The notes under the pieces are model-generated. The model did no database searches and was not told the DNA's origin. It was given only the letters and a program-made list of their open reading frames with translations. DNA of 64,000 bases from Datnioides undecimradiatus (Eukaryota > Chordata > Actinopteri > Lobotiformes > Datnioididae). Positions 56,636-64,000 of the stretch are shown here, in pieces (the first letter of the stretch is position 1; each line of letters begins with the position of its first letter). The stretch spans positions 18,103,131 to 18,167,130 of the forward strand of contig WARS01000029.1 of the NCBI GenBank assembly GCA_008933995.1. The letters are read 5' to 3'. The translations under genes and the position numbers were made by a program.

Positions 56636-59600
56636 TGAGTCAGTTTATGCTTGTTTACGTGCCTGCTTTTGCGGGAGGGGTTTGCATTGTCATAGATAAA
56701 GATAGATATTTTTTCATAATAATAATGTTTTTACTGATATTTTATATTTATTGTATTTATCTCCACAGCTCGTTCAGAGTCAGATTCAGAGGCCAGTTAC
56801 GCCTCGGTCCCCCGCAGGAACTCCACAGACAGCACAGGCTCCAACACAGCTAAAGACCGGTACAGGTGAGAGACTCGGCAAGAGAGGGGTTTTCAAAGTC
56901 TGAGACTGTGGCCCCCCCCTCTCAGTTAAAGACCCTTGCTTGTCTCAATTCCTGGGTGCCCATTGGATCAGGACTATGTTGTTTAATCCAACTTGCACTC
57001 ATCAGCTGAGCCAGAACAGACATAACAGTGTCAACAGTTAAGACTAGACCTAAAACTTCCTGTCCTCAAAGGTATTTATTAGTTTATTGGTTTCTGACTC
57101 TACACACATTCAGGTTATCATATATGATCATATTTTGATAGCTAATGTAATCAATACAATACTTTTTCACTCCCATTCACTGACATTCTCCTGAAACCCA
57201 CCTTTGAAAATCCATGTTTAGTCCGAAGTTGAGTCTCTGTAACACTTTACACAGCTGTAACAGCCACTTGTATTGAATCACCCTAAAAGATGATCCCCGA
57301 ACAGAACAGTGTGTGCTCAGAAACACATTGCTTCATATTGATAAGTCTCATAGCTCACAGCATTTTCATAAACGTGACCTGTTGGATGAACCAGAAACCA
57401 AACACTAAACTTACAGAGTGCTTCAAAGGGCCTAGATTTAACCTCACGGTTGACAGTAAACCGGCAGTCTGTTGATGGTAACCTGAGCAGATGAAGGGCA
57501 GTTCAGATAATATCTTCGTAAGTTTATTAAACATTTGTTGACAGTCTAATTGGTTTAATATATCAAATGTCATTATGTAACATTAGATTCTCTCTCTCTC
57601 GGGCAAGACTTGTAGAAAAAAGGAAACTTAAAGGAAAAAAATCAAGCGATTAAAGTGTCATATTTAATTTCAGGATCAGATAAACTTTTGATCCTTGTGG
57701 GCAAATTGTTGTTCTGTCAGAAATGTCACATACTGTGCTGCAAACATAGTCAAAGATCATTAACAGCTCGAACTTTACCAAAAATAAGGAAATGGGCACC
57801 AGCTGAAATGAGATGTGTGCACCTTTTGGATTACCGCCTCAGTGTGGAGTACGTCTGACTGGTTCATCTGCTTCACACTTTGTGAAACACTCTGTACACA
57901 CTAACATCACTTCCTGCAAGGATTGCATCATGACAGCGTTTACATGCACAACAGTATCCTGGTTAGGTTTTTTGATATACTTAGAGAACTCCTTTAAAAT
58001 CAGGATAATTTGCGAGTTTGTGAGAAATAAAGACACAGCTGCAGGCAGACCTGGATATTGTCATGAATAACCTGTTTTATCATGTTCCATGTAAATGCCA
58101 TATTTTAAATATGAGGCCCAAATCCAGGATACAAATGCACTCACTGAAACATTTTCATTTTAAGACATTTGATTTAACAGTCTCACGTCTGACAGCTGAT
58201 AATCTGATGCCCGTTTTGTTTATTCGTCACATTACGCACTCACACACTCTGCTTCTCTCATTGTAGAGTCCTGCCCGAGATAAAATCCACTTCAGCTTTC
58301 GTGAAGCAGGTGCCTTCTCGTCGCGCCCCGTCACCTGCCAGACCTCCTCCAGACGACGGTCAGTCAGACAAACTCTTCTTCCGCTGTTTTGGAGCCAAAG
58401 TACCAAAAGTCAGTCCTGACTGTCACTCTGTCTGTTTACCTCCTTCAGATTCCTCAGAGTCAGACCAGCTGTCACATCTCCGGAGGTCTGGGAGCTCTGA
58501 GCACGGGCACAGCCGCCGCGGGTATGGCTGACCGCACACTTCATCATAAATATTTAAGCTCTTTAGGATCTTTCTCTCTGCTCTTAGACTGAATGTGATG
58601 CTGCAGAAACATCACAGACTGATGTTTTCTCCCCCTTGCAGTGTTCCCCGTGCTGCTAATGGAACTGACACCCTCAGGTCTGGGATTTCAGTGAAGAGCA
58701 ACCCTCCACTCTACTGTAAGGCTGAGTTTCATGGTCAATTTACTTGTTTTAGTAATGAATCCCGATTTTGATGTCTGAACTGTTGCTGGTTGCAGCTTCT
58801 TGCACAAGAAGAGTTGCTCCCGCTAAATTTTAGACAAAGTTAGCAGTTGATTAAAAGTTAAATGTTTCTGTTTCTCTTCCAGCCAAACCGGCAGAAGAGC
58901 CCATCTACTCCCTCCCTCCAGACTCTTACCCATCAGCCAATCCAGGGTGAGCTATGTTAAGATGGTCCCGTCACGTGAATATTTACATCATGTTAATTGA
59001 CTAACACGTCGCTCTCACTCTCAGGTACAGCTCAGACCTTCACAACGTGTCGTTTGTGAAGGAGGGCAGCGTGGGTCTGAGGCTCGTGGGGGGAAACGAT
59101 GTTGGTATATTCGTAGGTGGAGTTCAGCCAAACAGCCCTGCGTATATAGAGGGAATGAAAGAGGGAGACCAGATCATGCAGGTGAGATAATTTCTTTAGG
59201 CCATACAAGCTACATTAAGTTGGTTACAACCATATTAAATACGAACATTTATTTCAACATCTAGAGCCAGAAACTCTTATTAAATCTCAACCAGAGACCC
59301 TGTTTTGATACGTCGGCTGTTTTTCAACATCTGATTTTCAAATATAACAGGTCACCATGAATCAGCACAGTTTATCTTATGTGCAGCATCGAGTTCATAT
59401 CCAGTCGATGAGTTCTCTGCAGCTATAATCAGCTGTTAGATGTCTTCGTTTGATCCTATTTTATCTTTTTTATTAAGCTTGGCTTTACATGAAAGGGCTT
59501 TCTCCTTCTCAATCAGGTAAATAAAGTTGATTTTGGTCACTTCACACGAGAAGAGGCGGCCAACTTCCTCCTGAACATCAACAGAGGACAGCGGGTTGAA

Positions 59601-60704
59601 ATCTGCACTCAGAACAAGATGGACAGTAAGTTTATCACTAAAACACATGGACAACAGCGAGTGAAGCTGCTGTAAATCAGTGGCTTAAAGTTTTCCCCCT
59701 CTTCACAGTTTACAAGAAGATCATCAAGTCCAACCTTGCGGACAACTTCTACATCCGCACCCATTTTGACCACGAAGCAGAAGGCCCTATTGGTCTGAAC
59801 TTCACCAGAGGTGAGGTGTTCAGGGTTGTGGACACGATGTACCGTGGGAAGTTGGGCAACTGGCTGGCCATCCGCATGGGGAACGACCTGCATGAGATGG
59901 ATAAAGGCACCATCCCGAACCAGGCCAGGTCTGGAAGAGACTGACACAAGATTTAGATTTCTAGTTAAACCAGAAACTGTCATTTTATTTTATCATTATT
60001 GTGTTTTATTGTGACATGTCGTGACCTCCTGCAGGGCTGAGACACTTGCGAGCATAGAGCAGGCACAACGATCGAGTGGGGAGAGGCAGGTCTCAGGACC
60101 TCGAGCTGAGTTCTGGAAACTGCGCGGGCTCAGGGGGAACAAGAAGAACGAAAAGAACATCCGTCGGAGCCGTGACGACCTGCTGCAGCTCACCATTCAG
60201 GGCAAATTCCCGGCCTATGAGAGAGTCCTGCTCAGAGAAGGTTGGTTTTTAAAGTCATGTTTTTTACAATGTAACTTCATAACGAGTTGAGCAAGTTTCG
60301 ATAATCCTGAACCGTTTGTGTCTCCAGCTAATTTCAAACGACCCATTGTCATTCTGGGTCCTCTTAATGACATTGCCATGGAGAAGCTGGCCAGAGAGAT
60401 GCCTGATGAATATGAAGTGGCAGGTTGGTTTCTTCTTTTTTGACATTTTCACACACGTTTTTTTAGTTATTTTCCTGATCTGATGTTCACATTAAACATT
60501 GTTTTTACGGCAGACATGGTTCCTCGCAGTGGGGGAGATGGCGGCTCCACGGTTATTAAACTGGACACTGTGAGGAGAATAGCAGAGAAGGTGAGCCGTG
60601 CATTAAACACCCTGATGTGGACACTTTCACTTTCAGTCACTTTCAACAACATGAACCAACATGAATCAACATGAACCTTGTTTTGTTTTCCAAACATCCT
60701 CAAA

Positions 60705-60742
<38 letters not shown>

Positions 60743-63023
60743 CCCTGTTCCCAGGACAAGCACCCTCTTCTGGACATCACTCCTACTGCAGTGGAGAGGC
60801 TGAACTACATCCAGTACCATCCAATGGTCCTGTTCTTGGACCCTCACAGCCGCAAGGATGTCAAGGCGATGAGGCAGAAGTACAGCCCCAACTCCAACAA
60901 GAGCTCCAGGCGCCTTTACGCGCAGGCCCTCAAGCTGAGGAAACACTGCAGCCACCTTTTCTCAGGTAACATACCTACTTTTATTTGTCTAGTACTACTG
61001 TGCATATACCAGCACCATGTTTACCTCTCACTTAACACCGTGTCCTTCCTCCCTCCAGCACGTATTGACCTTCAGCCGGGCTCCAGCACCTGGTACGAGA
61101 GGCTGAAGGATAAGATCCGACACCAACAGTCCAAACCTGTCTGGGTGTCCGAAGTCACGGTACGACAAACAGCTCTTTCTTACCCACACATGCACACACA
61201 AATCTGACTGCTTCGTATTTAACCCCTTTTCTCTTGGACTTTGGTTTAATTGAAAAATGCCTGATTTTTCAAGCTTAATTAAAGAGACTTGGCACCTGTG
61301 TTATTTATCTTATGGCACACTTAAAGCTAAAATGATGTTTTTTTCATGTGCAGCTGGAGAGTGGTGGAGAACAAGATTTGGATGCTCTGGATCAAACTCA
61401 GTCAGACTACCTCAGCGCTGCCAGCGACCTGGAGGACACTGATGGAGAGGCCTTCACTGACGGAGAAGCCTACACAGATAACGAGGAGCTTGAAGAGGCG
61501 TACCCGGGTCAGAATGCAGCCAATCCCACCAGAAACTCCAGAGTAGCTGGGGCTGCTTTGGCAAGATCGTCTGAGCCCGCATCTGGGCACCACAGCCCAA
61601 CCGAGGACTCCGACACCCAGGCTGATTCGTACTCGCTCAGAGAAATCCCGCCGCTTATGCACGTACCTGAGCCCAGAGCTCCTCGCAGGGAGAGTTACAG
61701 CCCACCTCACAGCGCTGCTGAGGAAGATGACCCCTCTCATCGCAGTTTTACAGACTCAGATTTCAGCGCCCTTGATGTCATTGCGTCCGCCACTCCATCA
61801 GACGGACCTCCAGACTTCAGAGCCCCTGACCCCTCCACTCGCTACACTGTGAACGAGCCCGAGGTGCAGCCTGAGAGCCCACAACATGCCAGCCTGTCTG
61901 CTATCGAGGAGAAATTAGACCAGGTAAACAAGAGGTTACTCTTATTCAAAGGACCCTGTGCTGTTAGGTATTGAAGGTCATTTGCCAGTAGTGAGTAGTC
62001 AGTAAATTGACATCAACAATTTTCAATAATCAATTAAGTATTTTTAACCAAAATGCCAAATGCTGCCTGGTTTAAGCTTCTCAAATGTAAATATTTGCTT
62101 TTTTTTTAATTTGTCTTCAGTGGCAGTAAACAGAAAATCTTTTGGGTTCTGCACTGTGGGTTTTAGAAAACAAGCAGTTTAGGGAAGCTATGACATTGCT
62201 TCACAATTTTAAATCTAAACAATCAGAAAAAAACCATCAGATTAGGTGATGAAATAAATTAAAATAAAAGTTAGTTGAGACCCCCGGTTTAATTTACATT
62301 ACTCTGTCTGCCCAGTGTATTATAACTGCTGTTAAACATCCTACTGACAATCCTACTGTTAAAGCTGTGTTTCTCCAGCAGGAACTTAACACACTAGCAG
62401 CAGCAGACTGCATTATTACCACAGAAACACACAATCACATCAATGTCAATTTAACCCAAACTTAAAGATTGTACTAAATGATTATTTGTTAAGGAAGTTT
62501 AAAGTTTTAGTCTTTGTAAGCTGACTTTTCCTCCTGAAGCTAGTGAGGCTGCCTGGAGCACAATTAATATAACAATAACTGCTGTGGAAGATGTTTGTCT
62601 GTAGGTACTACGATGACTTAAAACCACCTAAGATAATCTGTAAAACTACAAATTGTGTTTGTAACATGTTTGTTTAGTCAAAACCTTTTTTGATTGTCAA
62701 GAACTTTGAGAAACAAAATGATCGAGTTCATCTCTTCTCTCGCAGGCTCGCTCTGCAGAGCCGCAGCCACAGGCACAAGCTGAGGAGAAGAAGGGCCCTC
62801 AGTTCATCGTGTAAGTTTTCCTTCACTGTCTCGGTGTTTTAGAGTAAAACCAGACTGAGATTATGAGCTAACACTGACCCCCTCTGTCCTCCTCTTTGAC
62901 AGGCTGGCACATCACCATCAAGCAGTCCAGTTCAGGCGCACACAGATCCGAGGCAGCGACAGCTCCGATGACGACGAGGACGATGCGGACGACATTGAGT
63001 GGGGTCCCGCAACAGAACTCTGA
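47731..63023 (+). CDS. tjp3: tjp3, tight junction protein 3 (ZO-3), MAGUK scaffold, 30 coding exons
   Basis: Exons: 47731-47814, 51750-51806, 52338-52462, 52550-52652, 52748-53036, 53122-53225, 53358-53547, 53644-53719, 53862-53959, 54064-54154, 54892-55074, 55166-55269, 55670-55754, 56515-56591, 56769-56865, 58267-58358, 58449-58521, 58642-58715, 58883-58946, 59025-59181, 59517-59625, 59709-59928, 60035-60240, 60328-60423, 60514-60590, 60755-60965, 61059-61159, 61354-61923, 62746-62810, 62903-63023. They join in phase to 1332 residues (1301 from the Met at 51759). ZO-3 binds claudin tails by PDZ1, dimerises through PDZ2, and links occludin, JAM and actin at epithelial tight junctions. The C-terminus [10 protein letters not shown] matches human ZO-3 DWGPATDL, and the short tail after GUK excludes ZO-1 and ZO-2. 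Human ZO-3 is about 919 residues. The excess here is mainly the PDZ2-PDZ3 linker and the tail. Confidence 0.95.
48010..48320. repeat. decayed dispersed repeat, family A copy 1
   Basis: AGAGATTAATTGCCAACC, CTGGTTCCATCTTCTTAAA, TTTCCTGCTTTTCTTTGTCA and TCTTTGGATTTTGCACTATT match, in order, a very common acanthopterygian repeat with ATTAATCG-rich ends and the interior GGTTCCAGCTTCTCAAATGT. Diverged and non-coding. Confidence 0.65.
49086..49251 (+). other. tjp3: candidate alternative first coding exon of tjp3 (MEVRFKDQ)
   Basis: A short frame begins at ATG 49228 and encodes MEVRFKDQ, stopping at a perfect GTAAGT donor at 49252. It ends in phase 0, so it would also join in frame to the 51750 exon. 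A possible acceptor (TTTTCCACAG, ending about 49071) lies upstream, and the stretch between is GC-richer than its surroundings, so this could be a spliced exon or an alternative first exon. It is supported by splice site and phase only. Confidence 0.4.
49585..49755. repeat. decayed dispersed repeat, family A copy 2
   Basis: AACTGCAACAATTAATAGAT, then TTTTAAATGCAAGGATTTAC, TACTTTTCTGTGTCATGA and AGAGTCTTTTGGGTAACTT follow the same order as copy 1. Confidence 0.6.
51040..51395. repeat. decayed dispersed repeat, family A copies 3 and 4 (right-end parts)
   Basis: First part: GATTAGTCGATTGGAGGAAT, TGACACTTTATAGACAAC, GATTAATTGTGAAAATAATC, AGCAGGTTTATCGCTAAC. A second, adjacent right end follows: ATAGACCGAATGATTGATC...TCGGCTGTAGCCCTG. 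Both fit the ATTAATCG-rich right end (GAAAATAATCGGCAGATTAA, TAGTTGCAGCCC) of the same family. Confidence 0.6.
51489..51516 (+). repeat. (CA)n microsatellite
   Basis: GCGCGCA then about 12 CA units. Confidence 0.94.
51750..52652 (+). other. tjp3: tjp3 exons encoding the ZO signature start and PDZ1
   Basis: Exon 51750-51806 holds the third candidate start, ATG 51759 in a good context (GGCATGGAG), opening [16 protein letters not shown], shared by ZO-1/2/3. Exons 52338-52462 and 52550-52652 complete PDZ1 (about residues 41-127 of the long form). The carboxylate loop is GFGF, followed by [26 protein letters not shown] and [14 protein letters not shown]. In other ZO proteins this domain binds claudin C-termini. 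Introns 52463-52549 and 52653-52747 are under 100 nt. Confidence 0.93.
51807..52337 (+). other. tjp3 intron before PDZ1 exon
   Basis: 531 nt and somewhat GC-rich in its second half. It contains a long chance frame that runs into the PDZ1 exon in frame, but the conserved ZO protein starts MEELTIWEQ in the previous exon and the AG at 52336-52337 is well supported. Confidence 0.65.
52748..53547 (+). other. tjp3: tjp3 exons encoding the basic linker and PDZ2
   Basis: Exon 52748-53036 continues [20 protein letters not shown], then an Arg/Asp/Ser-rich linker ([19 protein letters not shown]) and [21 protein letters not shown], which parallels human KRLPRQDVQMKPVKSVLVKRR. Exons 53122-53225 and 53358-53547 encode PDZ2 (about residues 208-296): [59 protein letters not shown]2 of ZO proteins mediates domain-swapped dimerisation and connexin binding. 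The exon ends in an acidic stretch ([20 protein letters not shown]). Confidence 0.93.
54155..54891 (+). other. tjp3 intron within the linker (737 nt) with T-run and (GT)n
   Basis: Holds a T-run at 54564-54582 and a (GT)n microsatellite at 54808-54835. No exon recognised. Confidence 0.6.
54808..54835 (+). repeat. (GT)n microsatellite
   Basis: About 14 GT units, ending 57 nt before the exon at 54892. Confidence 0.94.
55270..55669 (+). other. tjp3 intron between linker exons 55166-55269 and 55670-55754
   Basis: 400 nt, ordinary. Nothing seen. Confidence 0.6.
55755..56514 (+). other. tjp3 intron with candidate internal polyadenylation signal
   Basis: If the donor at 55755 is not used, the frame reads RYRYR and stops within 15 nt. 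A T-rich segment follows and an AATAAA at 56082-56087 with a GT/T-containing downstream region. This could give a truncated transcript ending after the linker's middle. It is sequence suggestion only. Confidence 0.4.
56592..56633 (+). repeat. tjp3: (GT)n microsatellite directly forming the splice donor of tjp3 exon 14
   Basis: Exon 56515-56591 ends CACAGAAAG and the next base begins about 21 uninterrupted GT units. The donor is therefore GTGTGT, not a consensus GTAAGT or GTGAGT. Confidence 0.95.
56866..58266 (+). other. tjp3 intron (1.4 kb) within the linker
   Basis: Contains a fold-back MITE-like element (57936-58099) and no recognisable exon. The flanking exons 56769-56865 and 58267-58358 join in phase 2. 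Confidence 0.6.
57936..58099. repeat. fold-back MITE-like repeat with GCGTTTACATG ends
   Basis: The left end GCGTTTACATGCAC and right end TGTTCCATGTAAATGCC are imperfect inverted repeats. The interior has CAGTATCCTGGTTAGG and CTGGATATTGTCATGAATAA, partly inverted to each other. It resembles the TTTACATGCAC-ended non-coding repeats frequent in teleosts. About 164 bp. Confidence 0.5.
59025..59625 (+). other. tjp3: tjp3 exons encoding PDZ3
   Basis: Exons 59025-59181 and 59517-59625 give residues about 689-777. Landmarks are [20 protein letters not shown] with carboxylate loop [44 protein letters not shown] and [12 protein letters not shown]. This corresponds to human [23 protein letters not shown]3 packs against SH3-GUK in ZO proteins and binds JAM-A-type ligands. 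The 335-nt intron 59182-59516 between them shows nothing special. Confidence 0.94.
59709..61159 (+). other. tjp3: tjp3 exons encoding SH3, hook (U5) and guanylate-kinase-like domain
   Basis: SH3 (about 787-850): [49 protein letters not shown]. The hook (about 851-919) has [20 protein letters not shown] and [14 protein letters not shown] (about 921-1080) has [77 protein letters not shown] and [20 protein letters not shown]. The P-loop position is GPLNDIA, lacking the GxxGxGK of active guanylate kinases, so it is a binding module, as in all MAGUK ZO proteins. A T-run at 60708-60736 serves as an unusually long pyrimidine tract before the 60755 exon. The donor at 59929 (GTCTGG) is weak. Confidence 0.95.
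60708..60736 (+). repeat. T29 homopolymer acting as pyrimidine tract
   Basis: An uninterrupted T-run 18 nt before the acceptor at 60754. Confidence 0.9.
61924..62745 (+). other. tjp3 intron before the penultimate coding exon
   Basis: 822 nt. The first 320 nt are a further decayed family A copy (listed); the rest is AT-rich with nothing recognised. Confidence 0.6.
61995..62240. repeat. decayed dispersed repeat, family A copy 5
   Basis: CAATTTTCAATAATCAATTA, AAATGCCAAATGCTGCCTGG, AAGCTTCTCAAATGTAAATA, TGGCAGTAAACAGAAAATCT and TTTTGGGTTCTGCACTGT follow the family A order closely. This is the best preserved copy in the window. Confidence 0.7.
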
Positions 63024-63665
63024 TAGAGTTTTTGACGAGGAGACTACTGATCTAACAAGGACACTGCGTCGCCCTGGAAACTCTTGTTTCTTGGATTATT
63101 TTGAACATTTTCTCTCTGCAGGCTCTACATTTTGCATGCAAGACATTGGTCAGCATTGTTCAGGTGTGGGACACTGGATATTCAAGATTACTAAAAGTTC
63201 AACATCAAAAAGAAAGAAAGAGGTTCTAACGTGAATGTAAAGATCAAAGTGCCTGATTTTTTTTTTTTTCATATTTTTATTTAAATAACCCCATGTCAAA
63301 CAAATCAGTTTGCCCTTTGTCACTATAACTGTATGTAACATGTAAACAAATTCTAGTTTTATTATAATTCGCTAAATAAGTGTCTTGTCACAGAAATGTG
63401 AAAGAATGTGTCTTAAATGTTTGCATGTCTCTTAAGCTTTTTCTACATTAAAACGTTTTCCTGATTTAAAATGTGGGTCCGTTCAATCATAGACAGTGCC
63501 GCAAAATTATAAATGCTTGATTTTTGGCAGATTCACATTAGTAATCACAGCCCTGATTATTTAAAAAAGCACGCGTTAGCGTCCAATGTAAGAAACCCTT
63601 GTTGTCCAAATGAATGAGGGGGGGCCACAACGTTATCAGGTTAATAAAGTTGCAGTTATATTATG
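63024..63665 (+). other. tjp3: tjp3 3' UTR
   Basis: Non-coding after the TGA at 63021-63023. Two candidate polyadenylation signals are ATTAAA at 63447-63452, followed by a T-rich stretch, and AATAAA at 63643-63648, followed by TTGCAGTTATATT. Either could end the mRNA. There is a T-run at 63260-63270. Confidence 0.65.
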
Positions 63666-64000
63666 GGATATTTGATAAACTGACTGTTTGATAAGATGCT
63701 CGACTGATATATACAGATCTATGAACAGAAATATAAGATCGCCTCTGCTTTAAACCTATTTCCTAAAACTAAATATATTGTTGTTGTGCATTAACACATT
63801 AATGTCTAATGAAGTTATGATAAACTCAAGAGGCAAATGGGGAATTACCAGTGAAGACCCACAACATCATCCAACAGACCCAGCTCTACATTTGCACTTC
63901 ACTCCTGACAAATGAACCTTTATTCTCTAATGGCATCTCTTCTGGTTTCATTGCCGAGTCCCCATCTGGTGGTCAGAGTGGCCAGAGGAGATAAATATAT
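63666..64000 (+). other. downstream flank of tjp3
   Basis: AT-rich; no exon recognised. The last 45 nt include CCCATCTGGTGGTCAGAGTG, similar to a short motif in fish repeats, but the window ends there. Confidence 0.5.

Larger units (their letters stand above)
53644..58946 (+). other. tjp3: tjp3 linker between PDZ2 and PDZ3: 12 short exons with repeated SESD / VLPD modules
   Basis: About 371 residues (318-689) are encoded by 12 exons. Apart from one, they alternate strictly between phase 1-2 and phase 2-1. The 1-2 exons encode variants of [13 protein letters not shown] (54064), [14 protein letters not shown] (55670), [17 protein letters not shown] (56769) and [14 protein letters not shown] (58449). 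Most end in Arg/Lys-Tyr-Lys/Arg. The 2-1 exons start VLPDLPHAG (55166), VLPDVAVEQ (56515), VLPEIKSTS (58267) and VPRAANG (58642). Exon 54892-55074 (phase 2-2) carries both halves, ending [18 protein letters not shown]...SRYK. The region is probably disordered and phosphorylated. The human linker is far shorter, about 120 residues. Confidence 0.9.
61354..63023 (+). other. tjp3: tjp3 exons encoding the acidic C-terminal tail and PDZ ligand
   Basis: Exon 61354-61923 (190 codons) encodes an acidic, Ser/Pro-rich tail. It includes [20 protein letters not shown], equivalent to human YTDGEGYTDGEGG, and [13 protein letters not shown], equivalent to ZO ARSSEPV. Exons 62746-62810 and 62903-63023 add EKKGPQFIV, a basic patch ([15 protein letters not shown]), an aspartate run ([14 protein letters not shown]) and the end WGPATEL followed by TGA at 63021-63023. 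In human ZO-3 the terminal ATDL binds PATJ, and TEL should behave the same. There is no long proline-rich or ZU5 region, which sets it apart from ZO-1. Confidence 0.94.

Noticed and set aside
1-64000. CRISPR arrays, operons, retroviral or Polinton-type elements, rRNA or intact tRNA genes
   Set aside because: None seen. Gene structure is plainly vertebrate, and no LTR, capsid, polymerase or integrase-like coding was recognised on either strand.

Overview
The window is nuclear DNA from a vertebrate, almost certainly a spiny-rayed (percomorph-like) teleost. The evidence is AT-rich sequence, abundant (CA)n/(GT)n microsatellites, many short GT-AG introns, and several decayed repeat types that I recognise as common in teleost genomes. 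Nothing bacterial, viral or retroviral was seen. Two protein-coding genes lie head-to-tail on the + strand and explain the coding content; most other open frames are chance.

Gene 1 is sbno2 (strawberry notch homolog 2), a SNF2/DExH-type helicase-like transcriptional co-regulator. I could trace 31 coding exons from an ATG at 412 to a TAG ending at 40139. They join in frame into about 1605 residues. The upstream end of the gene (promoter and 5' UTR exon(s)) is outside the window. The N-terminal exons are spread over 27 kb, including one 17.5-kb intron (7190-24734). The ATPase/helicase core is packed into 27331-38475. A large last exon (38920-40139) carries a Q/S-rich tail and is followed by a roughly 3.4-kb 3' UTR with three AATAAA signals, the last at 43494.

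About 0.9 kb further on is gene 2, tjp3 (ZO-3, a tight-junction MAGUK scaffold). A GC-box/ETS/E-box promoter region and a 5' UTR exon lie near 44410-44661. I see three candidate protein starts (47731, 49228, 51759), and 30 coding exons on the longest path, ending with TGA at 63021-63023 (about 1332 residues). Domain order is PDZ1, PDZ2, a long Ser/Arg/Pro-rich linker, PDZ3, SH3, hook, inactive guanylate kinase, an acidic tail, and a C-terminal -ATEL PDZ ligand. The tail and the absence of a long proline-rich C-terminus identify ZO-3 rather than ZO-1 or ZO-2.

The points most worth a second look are a textbook U12-type (minor spliceosome) intron just before the Walker B exon of sbno2; an alternating phase 1-2/2-1 exon-pair array encoding the ZO-3 linker, which looks like serial exon-pair duplication; a tjp3 splice donor fused to a (GT)n microsatellite; a perfect 18-bp intronic hairpin in sbno2; and alternative 5' exons of tjp3. 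No unknown multi-gene system was found. The non-coding stretches hold decayed SINE- and MITE-like repeats, microsatellites and otherwise unremarkable intron sequence.
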